Origin: an uncultured Collinsella sp.
GTDB lineage: Bacteria > Actinomycetota > Coriobacteriia > Coriobacteriales > Coriobacteriaceae
Reading direction: 5' to 3'
Assembly: GCA_902488525.1 (NCBI GenBank)
Contig: CABTWP010000003.1
Location: forward strand, 1-64,000
DNA: 64,000 nucleotides
In this document: piece by piece, positions 8,553 through 17,071 of the stretch
Numbering within the stretch: position 1 is the stretch's first letter
Layout: every line of letters begins with the position of its first letter
The notes under the pieces: generated by a model
What the model was told of the DNA's origin: nothing
Database searches by the model: none
What the model saw: only the letters and a program-made list of their open reading frames with translations
Made by a program: the position numbers and the translations under genes

Positions 8553-8636
8553 ATGAACGTAAGCGATGTTATTTCGTTATTGGCGTTGTTGATTGCGGCT
8601 ATCGAACTCGGTCTGTTTATCGGCCGAATGAAATAG
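8553..8636 (+). CDS. 27-residue hydrophobic peptide, candidate type I toxin (holin-like)
   Basis: ATG 8553 has AAGGG 8-12 nt upstream and opens a 27-codon frame ending TAG 8636. The peptide starts MNVSDVISLL, is hydrophobic from about residue 6 to 23 and ends GRMK, so it would be a single membrane helix with a short basic tail. Size, N-terminal D-V-I-S-L pattern and basic end resemble small holin-like/TxpA-type toxins. A perfect LexA box lies upstream and a good reverse promoter faces its 3' end. Neither expression nor toxicity is shown by the sequence; a chance ORF is possible but the ribosome binding site and context argue against it. Confidence 0.6.
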   Translation: MNVSDVISLLALLIAAIELGLFIGRMK

Positions 8637-8665
8637 CCGCCCCCGCGTAAGCGAAGACGGCCACT
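8637..8665. terminator. possible shared hairpin at the 3' end of the small peptide gene
   Basis: GCCG and CGC can pair with GCG and CGGC just after the peptide stop, giving an imperfect hairpin that on the minus strand is followed by TATTT. It could end both the peptide mRNA and the antisense transcript. The stem is imperfect, so confidence is low. Confidence 0.3.
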
Positions 8666-8730
8666 TCTCACGATGAAAACGTGTATCGGAGTTGGCAAGA
8701 CCCGCGGCAACGGGTGCCATCCGTGTTCCT

Positions 8731-8759
8731 ATCTTATCTGCAAGCGTTCTGTCGCGCAA
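8731..8759 (-). promoter_or_regulatory. candidate antisense-RNA promoter facing the small peptide gene
   Basis: On the minus strand TTGCGC (8754-8759) and TAAGAT (8731-8736) are separated by exactly 17 bp. Transcription would start near 8725 and run toward and across the 3' end of the 27-residue ORF. I see no protein gene in 8637-8872, so an antisense regulatory RNA is the simplest product. Confidence 0.45.
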
Positions 8760-8872
8760 GCGTTGAGGCAAACGATTGAAGGACGCAGACAGGATGTATT
8801 TGTGTCCGCACGGGACCGTAGACTTCTCAATAAGGTTACACACCGGTTTATCCGGCTGTTAGAGGAGCTGCT

Positions 8873-9199
8873 ATGTACGAGCCTTCACGTGTTCTTCTGT
8901 CATTTCACATTGCAGGATTTCAGTATGCCGATGGCGCCTTGGTCCTGGGCGATCTTAAAGCGGGCGATAAGCTGACGCTGTGTGCCGAGCGCGATAATCC
9001 CCATGACCCTGAGGCGGTTGCGATCTATTACGGCAACACCAAGCTTGGCTATGTTCCGGGAAACGAGGTCGGCCCGCTGTCCTTGATGATGTATTACGGC
9101 CACGAGGACGTATTTGAGGCCCGCGTGCAACAGGTTGCTCCCGAGCGCAGCCCGTGGCATCAGGTGCGCGTTGGCCTCTATGTGGTGGATGCTCGCTAA
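8873..9199 (+). CDS. HIRAN-domain protein
   Basis: A stand-alone HIRAN domain of 108 aa. Seen: FHIAGFQYADG at the N-terminus, a central GDKLTLCAERDNPHDPEAVAI and LGYVPGNEV, which are the usual conserved stretches. HIRAN domains elsewhere bind DNA ends or 3' single-stranded tips and are often attached to SNF2 helicases; here no helicase is fused. AGAGGAG precedes the ATG. An acidic/basic 59-aa protein follows 18 nt later and may be cotranscribed. Its role is unknown. Confidence 0.85.
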   Translation: MYEPSRVLLSFHIAGFQYADGALVLGDLKAGDKLTLCAERDNPHDPEAVAIYYGNTKLGYVPGNEVGPLSLMMYYGHEDVFEARVQQVAPERSPWHQVRVGLYVVDAR

Positions 9200-9217
9200 T
9201 CGGTAAGGGAAGCTGCC

Positions 9218-9397
9218 ATGTTTGACGACGATGACCTGTTCGATTTGACGGATGATCCGTTTGAATGGGATATGCTACTCGATGACGATGAGTTGGAGCA
9301 GGGCCGTAGGAAACGGCAGGACAAGAAAACTCAGGGTGACGCTTCGAAAAAGCAAGACAAGCGCCGCCGCGGACTGTTCGGCGGGCTCTTTGGCTAA
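9218..9397 (+). CDS. 59-aa hypothetical protein with acidic N-terminus and basic C-terminus
   Basis: ATG 9218 follows AAGGGA and lies 18 nt after the HIRAN gene. The first 27 residues are strongly acidic (MFDDDDLFDLTDDPFEWD), the middle is basic (GRRKRQDKK, KRRR), and it ends GLFGGLFG. No family is recognised. The composition suggests a protein- or nucleic-acid-binding peptide rather than an enzyme. Called a gene because of its ribosome binding site, spacing and sharply structured composition. Confidence 0.6.
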   Translation: MFDDDDLFDLTDDPFEWDMLLDDDELEQGRRKRQDKKTQGDASKKQDKRRRGLFGGLFG

Positions 9398-9463
9398 CCG
9401 CAGCATCGCTGTGTCTGTATACTTAGCACCAGTTTGACGCGTTGCGAAATGAGGGCATAGACG

Positions 9464-10009
9464 ATGATGTGGTTTACCGCCGACCTACACCTGGGCGATA
9501 CGAATATCTTGCACGATATGGATCGACCGTTTGATTCGGTCGAGGAGATGAACCGCAGGGTCACCGATGCCATTAATGAGTGCGTGGCGGCGGACGACCG
9601 TCTCTATATCTTGGGAGACTTTACCTATCGTTTGCCCCTAGCGGACGCCGTGCACCTGCGCGAGCGTATCGAATGCAAGAATGTGACGCTCATCTGCGGT
9701 AACCATGACGGCGACTGGGAAGATCCCGACGCCCCGCAAATTTGGGAAGACGTGCGCGATTACCTGGAGATTGCTCCCGGCTATGCCAAGGGCCATCGTC
9801 TGGTTATGAGCCACTACCCCATGCTCAGCTGGAACGGCAAGGCACGTGGCGCCATTATGCTGCATGGGCATATCCACAGCAGGGGTGACCGCGCCAACGC
9901 ACGCAACCGCGATCGCGAGCGCCCTATCTTTCGCTACGATGTCGGTCTCGATGCCAACGATTACAAGCCCGTAAGCCGCGATCAGATTCTTAGCTTTTTT
10001 GGGCTATAG
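9464..10009 (+). CDS. calcineurin-like metallophosphoesterase
   Basis: 181-aa phosphoesterase. The metal-binding signature is complete: ADLHLGD near the N-terminus, LGDFT, CGNHDGD, a conserved SHYP and the GHIHSRGD block. Proteins of this size and pattern form a cytoplasmic family whose substrate is usually unknown; a nucleic-acid or small phosphodiester is possible. The start is the first of two adjacent ATG codons. The stop codon abuts a long hairpin. Confidence 0.9.
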   Translation: MMWFTADLHLGDTNILHDMDRPFDSVEEMNRRVTDAINECVAADDRLYILGDFTYRLPLADAVHLRERIECKNVTLICGNHDGDWEDPDAPQIWEDVRDYLEIAPGYAKGHRLVMSHYPMLSWNGKARGAIMLHGHIHSRGDRANARNRDRERPIFRYDVGLDANDYKPVSRDQILSFFGL

Positions 10010-10062
10010 GGCGCCAGAGCCACCACAAAGGGGACAGGCACCTTTGTGGTGGCTCTGGCGCC
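10010..10062. repeat. perfect palindromic element with GGGGACAGG loop
   Basis: Bases 10010-10031 and 10041-10062 are perfect inverted repeats around a loop reading GGGACAGGCA. It starts at the base after the phosphoesterase stop codon. The loop motif recurs in hairpins at 21577-21600 and 24131-24167. Confidence 0.8.
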
Positions 10063-10091
10063 GTTGCCATTATGGCGGCGGCGCCTTTTTT
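10057..10091 (+). terminator. intrinsic terminator after the phosphoesterase gene
   Basis: GGCGCCG pairs with CGGCGCC and is followed by six T residues. The left arm overlaps the right end of the GGGACAGG palindrome, so the two structures could be mutually exclusive. Confidence 0.75.
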
Positions 10092-10149
10092 GTCCGCGCG
10101 GCGCGGTAGAGTGTAGCCGGTTGATATTTGCGTCCATCGAGGAGCTGCT

Positions 10150-11907
10150 ATGAACGAGATCAAGTGCCCGCATTGCGGCGAAGTTTTTAAGGTCGATGCA
10201 TCCGGCTATGCGGATATCGTCAAGCAGGTGCGCGATGCCGAGTTCTCGCGCGACCTGGATGAGCGTGTGAAGGCAGTCCAGCGTGAGGGTGAGCAGGCGC
10301 TGGAGCTTGAGCGCTCGCGTTCGACGGCTGCCTTGCAACAGGCAGAGTCTCAGCGCAATGCCCAGCTTGTCGAGCAGAAGAACACTGCGGATCAGAAACT
10401 GGCGCAAGAGGTTGCCAAGCGCGATGCTGAGCTTGCCGAGCTGCGCGCTAAGCTCGAGGGCGCTGCCGCAGAGCGCGAGAGTGCAAGCCAGCGCGCGGCG
10501 GTTGAGGCACGAGCCAATGCTCAAAAAGAGAATGCCGAACTCCAGCGTGAGATTGATAGCCTGTGTGCGCAGCTTGGGCGCAAAGATGACGAAGCAAAGC
10601 TTGCCGAGTCGGCGGCGCGCAACGCTGCTCAAAACGATTTAGCTGCACGCGACGCTCAGATTGCCGAGCTGCAGGCCAGGCTTGCCGCGGCGGACAAGGC
10701 CCAGGAGATGGCGCTTGCCGCTGCCGCGGCAGAGTCGCAGCGTGAGCTCGATGCCGCTCGCAGCGAGGCCGAGCGCGCGCTTGCTGACTATCGCGCGAAG
10801 GTGCAAGAGAAGTTTTCCGCCGCAAAGGCTCAGTCCGAGCAAGAGGCCGAGGGCCTGCGTGCCCAGCTGCGCGAGCAGGAACTGATGGCAAAAATGAACC
10901 TGTCAGAGGCGGTCGCCGCGGCGGAACGAGAGCGCGATGAGGCACGTGCCAAGCTAACGAGCGAGCTGGCGGTGCGCGATTCTCGCGAGGAGCAAGCCAA
11001 GGCGGCACACGAGCTCGAGCTTGCGCAGGCCAAGCGCGCGAGCGATGACCTGATTCGCTACAAGGATGAAGAGATTGAGCGCCTTAAGGACATGAAGGTC
11101 CGCCTGTCCACCAAGATGGTGGGCGAGTCGCTCGAGCAGCACTGCGAGACCGAGTTTAACCGTCTGCGCATGACGGCATTTCCTAACGCGTACTTCGAGA
11201 AAGATAACGATGCGTCCGAGGGTACCAAGGGCGACTTTATCTTCCGCGAGTGCGACGCGAGCGGCAACGAGGTCATTTCGATTATGTTCGAGATGAAAAA
11301 CGAGAACGATGAGACCGCGACCAAGCATAAAAACGAGGACTTCTTTAAGAAACTCGATCACGATCGTCGCCAGAAAGGCTGTGAGTACGCGGTGCTCTGC
11401 ACCCTGCTGGAACCCGAGAGCGAGCTCTATAACGCAGGGATAGTCGACGTGAGCTATCGCTACGAGAAGATGTACGTGATCCGCCCGCAGTTCTTCATTC
11501 CCATGATTACACTTCTTCGTAACGCTGCCATGGGTTCGCTGCGCTATAAGCAGGAGCTGGCGGAGTACAAACAGCAGAACATCGACGTCACGAACTTCGA
11601 AGCCAAGATGGAGAAGTTCAAGAATGATTTCGGCCGCAACTACGAGATTGCGAGCCGCAAGTTCCAAACGGCAATCGATGAGATCGACAAGACGATTAGC
11701 CATCTGCAGAAAACCAAGGAGGCGTTGCTGTCCTCCGAGAACAATCTGCGCCTAGCCAACAAGAAGGCCGACGATCTTACCATTCGCAAGCTCACGTGGG
11801 GCAACAAGACCATGAAGGCGGCGTTTGACGAGGCGCGCGGGGCTGCGGCGGAGGCAAACGATGAGCCCGCCGAGGCGGATTCATATGAGGTCGAGGATGC
11901 CGAGTAA
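10150..11907 (+). CDS. DUF2130 coiled-coil protein
   Basis: 585-aa cytoplasmic protein. Residues 1-20 hold a single CPHCGE zinc-ribbon-like pair; about 30-310 is an Ala/Glu/Arg-rich coiled coil; about 320-540 is the conserved DUF2130 domain, with [27 protein letters not shown] and [28 protein letters not shown]. The C-terminal domain has been suggested to have a nuclease-like fold in related proteins, which I cannot confirm here. Preceded by GGAGCTGCT and monocistronic between two terminators. Function unknown. Confidence 0.88.
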   Translation: MNEIKCPHCGEVFKVDASGYADIVKQVRDAEFSRDLDERVKAVQREGEQALELERSRSTAALQQAESQRNAQLVEQKNTADQKLAQEVAKRDAELAELRAKLEGAAAERESASQRAAVEARANAQKENAELQREIDSLCAQLGRKDDEAKLAESAARNAAQNDLAARDAQIAELQARLAAADKAQEMALAAAAAESQRELDAARSEAERALADYRAKVQEKFSAAKAQSEQEAEGLRAQLREQELMAKMNLSEAVAAAERERDEARAKLTSELAVRDSREEQAKAAHELELAQAKRASDDLIRYKDEEIERLKDMKVRLSTKMVGESLEQHCETEFNRLRMTAFPNAYFEKDNDASEGTKGDFIFRECDASGNEVISIMFEMKNENDETATKHKNEDFFKKLDHDRRQKGCEYAVLCTLLEPESELYNAGIVDVSYRYEKMYVIRPQFFIPMITLLRNAAMGSLRYKQELAEYKQQNIDVTNFEAKMEKFKNDFGRNYEIASRKFQTAIDEIDKTISHLQKTKEALLSSENNLRLANKKADDLTIRKLTWGNKTMKAAFDEARGAAAEANDEPAEADSYEVEDAE

Positions 11908-11930
11908 GGCATAGCATATAGTGCAAAAGT

Positions 11931-11965
11931 GGGGCCGCTGGCGATGTTGCCAGCGGCCCCGTTTC
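11931..11965. terminator. bidirectional intrinsic terminator
   Basis: A 12-bp stem, GGGGCCGCTGGC with GCCAGCGGCCCC, loop of 6 nt, with T-rich tails on both strands. It separates the convergent DUF2130 and DUF3516-helicase genes. Confidence 0.9.
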
Positions 11966-11981
11966 GTTCCAGTATGGTCGG

Positions 11982-14663
11982 CTAGTTCTCGAGCAGGTCC
12001 TCGATAAAGCCGACGCGGTAGTTTTTGAAGATGACCTCGCCGCCGTCTTGCGTGGCGTCCAGATCGACATCGCCCATGATGCCAAAATCGTGGTCGCCAT
12101 CCTCGTCGGCAAAGATCTGGTGCACGTGCCATACGTGCGCGGTCTTCTCGTCGGACTCGTCAATGGAAAACATCGCGGCGCTGCGGGCATCTCCGTCGGT
12201 GAGGATTTCTTCGTGCTGCTCGTGGTAAGCATCGAGCGCCTTTTGCCAGCGGATTTCGCTCATGCCCCAGTCGTCGTCGAGCTCGCCCAGGTCGCGAACG
12301 TGCTCGCGAGCGGCAAGGGTCACGCGGCGGAAGAGTGCGTTGCGCACCAACAGCGTGCAGCCGCGACGGTCCGCAACGACCTCGTCGATGCCCTGCGGCG
12401 GTGCGGCGTCGAGTGCAGCGGGGTTGCCGGCGTTCTCCCACTCATCCACCAGGCTCGAGTCCACCGAGCGCACCACAAAGCCCAGCCACGAGATAATGTC
12501 GCGCAGGCGCTCGTCGCGCTTCTCGATGGGCACGGTGCGGTCGAGTGAACGGTAGGCCTCTGCTAGGTAGCGCAGCAAAATGCCCTCGGAGCGGGCGATG
12601 CCGAGCTTTTGAATGTAACCCTTAAAATCGCTCGCGCTTTCCAGCATATCGCGCAGGACGCTCTTGGGAGAGAGCTGGTAGTCGTTTGCCCAGGGCACTT
12701 CCTGGCAGTACTTGTCAAAGGCGGCGTCGAGCAAATCCTCGAGCGGCTTTTCGTACGTGACGTCTTGAATGCGCTCCAAGCGCTCCTCATATTCGACGCC
12801 GTCAGCCTTCATTTCTGCCATCGCGCGGTCGCGCGCGGCGCGCTCCTGTGCACGCAGCACCTGTTTGGGATCCTCGAGCGTTGCCTCGACCATCGAGATC
12901 AGATCCATGGTATAGGTCTCGCTCTCGGGGTCGAGCAGTTCCAATGCGGCAAGCAAGAACGGCGAGAGTGGCTGATCGAGCGCGAAGTCCTCGGGTAGAT
13001 CGACCGTCAGCGCATAATCGATGTCTGGTGCGGCGTCAGCCGGGGCGTCAGGCGCGGGCGGCACCTCGGTGCGAACGACGACGCCGGAATCGATGAGCGT
13101 GGCGAAGATTTCGTCGGCGCGAACCTCGAGCTTAGCCTTTTCCTCGGGAGTCTGCAGGCTCGTCTCGATGAGGTCGTGTACGCGGGTTCGGGCATCGCCG
13201 CCCTGCTCGACCACGCTAATCACCATGGAGTGCGTGATGCGCAGGCGCGGCTTGAGCGTCTCGGGCTGCGTCTCGATCAGGCGCTCAAAGGTCTGCTTGT
13301 TCCAGGTGACAAAGCCCTCGGGGGCCTTTTTCTTTTTAATCTTACGGAGTTTTTTGGGGTCGTCGCCCGCTTTGGCCATAAGCTTGGCGTTTTCGATCTC
13401 GTGCTCCGGCGCCTCGGCAATTACCATACCCTCGGTGTCAAAGCCCGAGCGGCCGGCGCGACCGGCAATCTGGTGGAACTCGCGGGCGCGCAGACGACGC
13501 ATCTTGTAACCGTCGAACTTGGTGAGCGCGGTGAGCACCACGGTGTGGATGGGCACGTTGATGCCGACGCCGAGCGTGTCGGTGCCGCAGATGACGGGCA
13601 GCAGGCCCTGCTGCGCCAGGCGCTCAACCAGTAGGCGATAGCGCGGCAGCATACCGGCGTGGTGCACGCCGACGCCGCAGCCGAGCAGGCGCTTGAGAAT
13701 CTTGCCGAAGGCGGTGGAGAAACTCGTGCCTTTGGCAGCTTCCTTAATGGCCTCGCGCTGCTCCTTGCTAGCGATGCCAAAGTTGGCAAGCGACTGTGCC
13801 GTGGCAAGCGCGGCGTCCTGACTAAAGTGCACGATGTAGAGTGGGGCCTCTCCGCGGCGCATAGCGAGCTCGACGGTGCCCTCGAGGGAGGTCGTCACAT
13901 AGTCGTAGCTCAGCGGAACAGGGCGCGGGGCGTCGACAACCAGGTCGCAAGCAGCGCCGGTGTGCTCCTCGAGCGAGGCGGCGATGGCGGTGACATCGCC
14001 GAGCGTGGCACTCATGAGCATAAACTGCGTGTGGGGCAGGGTGAGCAGCGGCACCTGCCATGCCCAGCCGCGGTCGGGGTCGGCAAAGTAGTGGAACTCA
14101 TCCATGGCTACGCAGCCCACATCGGCGTCCTCGCCCTCGCGTAGCGCATCGTTGGCAAGGATTTCGGCCGTGCAGCAGATGACGGGTGCCTTGGTATTGA
14201 TATGCGTATCGCCGGTGATCATGCCGACGTTATCGCGGCCGAGTACTTGTACCAGGTCGAAGAACTTTTCGCTGACCAGGGCCTTGATGGGGGCCGTGTA
14301 ATAGCAGCGCTTGCCCTGCGCCATGCCCATAAAGAGCATGCCCAGCGCGACGAGCGATTTACCCGATCCGGTCGGTGTGCCTAAAATGATGTGATCGCCG
14401 GCGGCCAGGTCCATGAGGGCCTCTTCTTGGTGGTCCCACAGCTCAATGCCGCGATCGCTCGTCCATTCAAAGAAGCGTTCGAAGGCTTGATCGGGCGTGA
14501 GCCATGGCTCGGGCTCGCTGCCGTCCTCGGGCTCCCACCAGGTGGGGGAGAGCGCGCCGAGCGAGCCAAACTCGGCTTCGGTTCCCGTGCCGCCCGAGAA
14601 TGAGCTGGCAGCGCCGGCGCCGGAGACGGTGCTGGCGGCGGTATCTGTCGTGGTCTGTGCCAT
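11982..14663 (-). CDS. Ski2-like DEAD/DEAH-box RNA helicase with DUF3516 C-terminus
   Basis: 893-aa superfamily 2 helicase. After a Gly/Ser/Thr-rich N-terminal tail (1-40) come the ATPase motifs: GTPTGSGKS (Walker A), DEFH (Walker B), SATLGD and QIAGRAGRSGF (motif VI). The C-terminal half, with GDDPKKLRKIKKKKAPEG and the RAQERAARDRAMAEMKADG region, is the DUF3516 type found across actinobacteria. Probable role in RNA processing or decay. The start at 14663 (MAQTTTDTAAS) has GAAAG upstream. It is flanked by a bidirectional terminator and, upstream, by copy 3 of the 123-bp element. Confidence 0.9.
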   Translation of the reverse strand: MAQTTTDTAASTVSGAGAASSFSGGTGTEAEFGSLGALSPTWWEPEDGSEPEPWLTPDQAFERFFEWTSDRGIELWDHQEEALMDLAAGDHIILGTPTGSGKSLVALGMLFMGMAQGKRCYYTAPIKALVSEKFFDLVQVLGRDNVGMITGDTHINTKAPVICCTAEILANDALREGEDADVGCVAMDEFHYFADPDRGWAWQVPLLTLPHTQFMLMSATLGDVTAIAASLEEHTGAACDLVVDAPRPVPLSYDYVTTSLEGTVELAMRRGEAPLYIVHFSQDAALATAQSLANFGIASKEQREAIKEAAKGTSFSTAFGKILKRLLGCGVGVHHAGMLPRYRLLVERLAQQGLLPVICGTDTLGVGINVPIHTVVLTALTKFDGYKMRRLRAREFHQIAGRAGRSGFDTEGMVIAEAPEHEIENAKLMAKAGDDPKKLRKIKKKKAPEGFVTWNKQTFERLIETQPETLKPRLRITHSMVISVVEQGGDARTRVHDLIETSLQTPEEKAKLEVRADEIFATLIDSGVVVRTEVPPAPDAPADAAPDIDYALTVDLPEDFALDQPLSPFLLAALELLDPESETYTMDLISMVEATLEDPKQVLRAQERAARDRAMAEMKADGVEYEERLERIQDVTYEKPLEDLLDAAFDKYCQEVPWANDYQLSPKSVLRDMLESASDFKGYIQKLGIARSEGILLRYLAEAYRSLDRTVPIEKRDERLRDIISWLGFVVRSVDSSLVDEWENAGNPAALDAAPPQGIDEVVADRRGCTLLVRNALFRRVTLAAREHVRDLGELDDDWGMSEIRWQKALDAYHEQHEEILTDGDARSAAMFSIDESDEKTAHVWHVHQIFADEDGDHDFGIMGDVDLDATQDGGEVIFKNYRVGFIEDLLEN

Positions 14664-14784
14664 ATGGTTGCTTTCTCTCGCGATTGTCCGCCAACTATTA
14701 TGGCGTAGCGGCGGCGCGGGGTGCCAGCGCGCGAGAAAATGCAGGAAATGGGCGTTCTGCCCAGCCGTTTAGTGTAGTCGCTAG

Positions 14785-14907
14785 CTAAGTGAGTAGACTT
14801 TTTGCGATATTGCGAGCACATGGCTTTTGCGCAAGGGTTCTACCTGCGGTTTTATGTTTCGCTATGCGGGCTGTGCTTGGCTATTGCAAAATAGTCTACT
14901 CACTTAG
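14785..14907 (+). repeat. 123-bp inverted-terminal-repeat element, copy 3
   Basis: Ends CTAAGTGAGTAGAC and GTCTACTCACTTAG; TACCTGCGG at 14841-14849, again 56 bp from the left end. It sits in the intergenic stretch between the helicase promoter region and the trmB 3' end. Its interior differs from copies 1 and 2 apart from this motif and scattered blocks. Confidence 0.88.
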
Positions 14908-14972
14908 GTTTGAGGGCCGTTCGCTGGCGCCTATTTGCGCTTGTTTGCCAACGCCGCGACCATCAGAAGCCC

Positions 14973-15812
14973 CTAGGACTCTTGCGGTAGACGCTTCTTG
15001 CCCTTGCGGGCACGGTTTCTAAAGTTCTCGACGGCCTCTTCCATGCCCAGAGGCACATAGGCGAGCTCATCGAGGTTATCGGGCAGGTAGCAGGCTAGGC
15101 TTTGCTCCTGCGCGCGGCCCGCCGCGAGCTGTTCATCGCTGGGCTGCGCTCCAGGTGTGGCGCAAATGCCATAGACGGCGGCACCCATCTCGCGCGTGCG
15201 GCGCTCGTACTCGGTCTCGGGATGCTCGGGATGGTCGCGGCGGACGTCGTCGCTTACCCAAAGTGTATCGTAGCCGGCCGCGGCAAACTGTCCCAGGGCG
15301 TAATCGCGCAACGGCTTGCTATCGGTGCGCAGTGTGACGGTAGCGCCGGCTGAAAAGAGCGGGCGGTAGAGCATCAGATGGTCGACATGGACGAGTCGTT
15401 TTTTAGCGTACTTGGCCTTGGGCTGCGGCGTGGGAAAGTTAATGGTGATGGCATCGAGCTCGCCTGCGGCAAACAGCTGTGGCAGCGATGCGGCGCCTCG
15501 GGGCAGGACGAGTGCGTTGGATAGCCCCTGTTCGCAGATTTTCTGCGCGGCATAGGCGATGCAGATGGGCTCCTGGTCCATGCCGATAAAGAGGGTGTCG
15601 GGCTCGCGGTGGGCGCGCTCGACCAGATAGGTTCCCTTGCCACAGCCCAGATCCAGATGAAGGTGTTCGAAGGGCTTGCTGCCTGCGGGCGCACAGGCCT
15701 TGCGCCAATCTCCGACATAGGCCTCGGGGTTCGTCTCAATCGCATCGGCGTAGCGCTCCAGGCGCTCCTCGAGCACAAAGTTCTTAGGCGTGCGAACGTG
15801 GACGGCTCCCAT
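14973..15812 (-). CDS. trmB: tRNA (guanine-N7)-methyltransferase TrmB
   Basis: SAM-dependent enzyme making m7G46 in tRNA. Seen: LDLGCGKGTYLVERA (SAM site), FIGMDQE, and NFPTPQPKAKYAKKRL, which replaces the usual NFxDPWPKxRHxKRR block. It ends with TEYERRTREMG, also typical. The protein is 279 aa, longer than the usual 210-240 because of an extra C-terminal tail rich in Lys/Arg (FRNRARKGKKRL). The ATG at 15812 has AGGAG 4 nt upstream. The divergent active-site block makes some doubt about exact specificity reasonable. Confidence 0.85.
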   Translation of the reverse strand: MGAVHVRTPKNFVLEERLERYADAIETNPEAYVGDWRKACAPAGSKPFEHLHLDLGCGKGTYLVERAHREPDTLFIGMDQEPICIAYAAQKICEQGLSNALVLPRGAASLPQLFAAGELDAITINFPTPQPKAKYAKKRLVHVDHLMLYRPLFSAGATVTLRTDSKPLRDYALGQFAAAGYDTLWVSDDVRRDHPEHPETEYERRTREMGAAVYGICATPGAQPSDEQLAAGRAQEQSLACYLPDNLDELAYVPLGMEEAVENFRNRARKGKKRLPQES

Positions 15813-15931
15813 GAGGCTCCTTGGTCATAAGTATGGAACGCATAGCTGCGCGTTCCGTCAATGGGTTGAAAAAAGGGTAGGCATAGTTTGCCCGAAAGAC
15901 GCTGTGCGGCTCGACGGCGAGTCGTCGGTGC

Positions 15932-16804
15932 CTACAGGCGCTTGAGAATCACATAGCGATTGAGCTCGCCGCTGCGACCGTCGGCATGGAAGCGCTCAAG
16001 CTCGCGCACGGGGACCTCGCCGCTCTTGTAGAACGTACGGACGCCGCGCACCAGGTCGGTGATCTGCTGATCGTCAAAGTGATGACAATAGCGGTAGGCG
16101 TGGCGGTCGTTTTGCCAGCCAATGAGGTGGTCGCCGGCTTCAAACTGCGCGGAATCGTAACCCTCAAACGGCGGGGTGAGCTCGGCGCGGGCCTCGGCGC
16201 GAACGGCCTTGCGCGCCATGCGCTCGTCGTTCATAAACTCCCAAAAGCTGATGGCGATGATGCCGCCTGGGCGCGTCTGGCGCACCAGGGCGTCGAGCAC
16301 GCGTACGCGGTACTCGCACGACGGCACGTGGTGCATAAAGCCAAAGCAGACTGAGATGTCGGCGAGCGGGGCGTCGAAAAGCACGTCGGGTGTCTCGGCG
16401 GGGTTGAGCTTCATAAGGGCATCGAGCACGTCGAGTTCCTGGAAGTGCAGGTTGGGAATGCGCAGGGCGTGACCGTGCGCATCGATAGCCAAATCCTGAC
16501 ACGAGTCAACACCATAGAACTCAAACGGGCAGCTGGCATCTGCCGAGGGGTTTGCGCCGTCGACGCCCTTGGCGGCAAGTGCGCCGCCGGCGGCAAAATT
16601 CTCGAATCGCATATTGCCGCAGGCAAGATCAAAGACGCGGACGGGATGCTCGATCGTGGCGACGTCGAGCTGCCCGAGCGCGATGTCCATGGTGCGCACC
16701 CAGCCGGGCCACGGGGCCTGGCGCGTATCGGAGAAGGAGGCGGAGTGCTCGCGATAGAACGTGTTGTTGAGCTGGATGAGCGATGAGGCGAAATCGCGGT
16801 TCAC
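15932..16804 (-). CDS. class I SAM-dependent methyltransferase, unknown substrate
   Basis: 290 aa from a GTG start (VNRDFASSLIQLNNTFY), chosen because GGAGGG lies about 11 nt upstream; a start at 16852 would add 16 residues lacking support. The SAM-binding motif is VRVFDLACGNMRFE, followed by an acidic residue block (FYGVDSC) and a later HHVPSCEYRVRVLD region, then a C-terminal RYVILKRL. The ADISVCFGFMHHVPS segment occupies the motif IV position. It might act on RNA or a small molecule. It lies 119 nt upstream of trmB on the same strand and may be cotranscribed. Confidence 0.78.
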   Translation of the reverse strand: MNRDFASSLIQLNNTFYREHSASFSDTRQAPWPGWVRTMDIALGQLDVATIEHPVRVFDLACGNMRFENFAAGGALAAKGVDGANPSADASCPFEFYGVDSCQDLAIDAHGHALRIPNLHFQELDVLDALMKLNPAETPDVLFDAPLADISVCFGFMHHVPSCEYRVRVLDALVRQTRPGGIIAISFWEFMNDERMARKAVRAEARAELTPPFEGYDSAQFEAGDHLIGWQNDRHAYRYCHHFDDQQITDLVRGVRTFYKSGEVPVRELERFHADGRSGELNRYVILKRL

Positions 16805-17071
16805 GGCGCGGAACTCCCTCCGTTGGCGGTGCGGAATTAACAATACGACCATACTACCGTTAACGCCGCAACGGGGACAACCAAGCTACGGGTCATTGCT
16901 TTGTTTGGACACATTTCCGCAGCTCATATGCACCCGCAACCGCCGGTTGTCAAAAATCTCACTAGAATAGGTGGCATGCTTTTGGCGGTGGCGGATAGAT
17001 TTTTAACTGTGCAAGGCGCCTTAAGAACAAAAACGGTCCGGCGGCACGGCTGGCATCACATAGGAGGAACC

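Noticed and set aside
15835..15857. Terminator between trmB and the methyltransferase gene
   Set aside because: GGAACGC/GCGTTCC can pair but no T run follows on the relevant strand.
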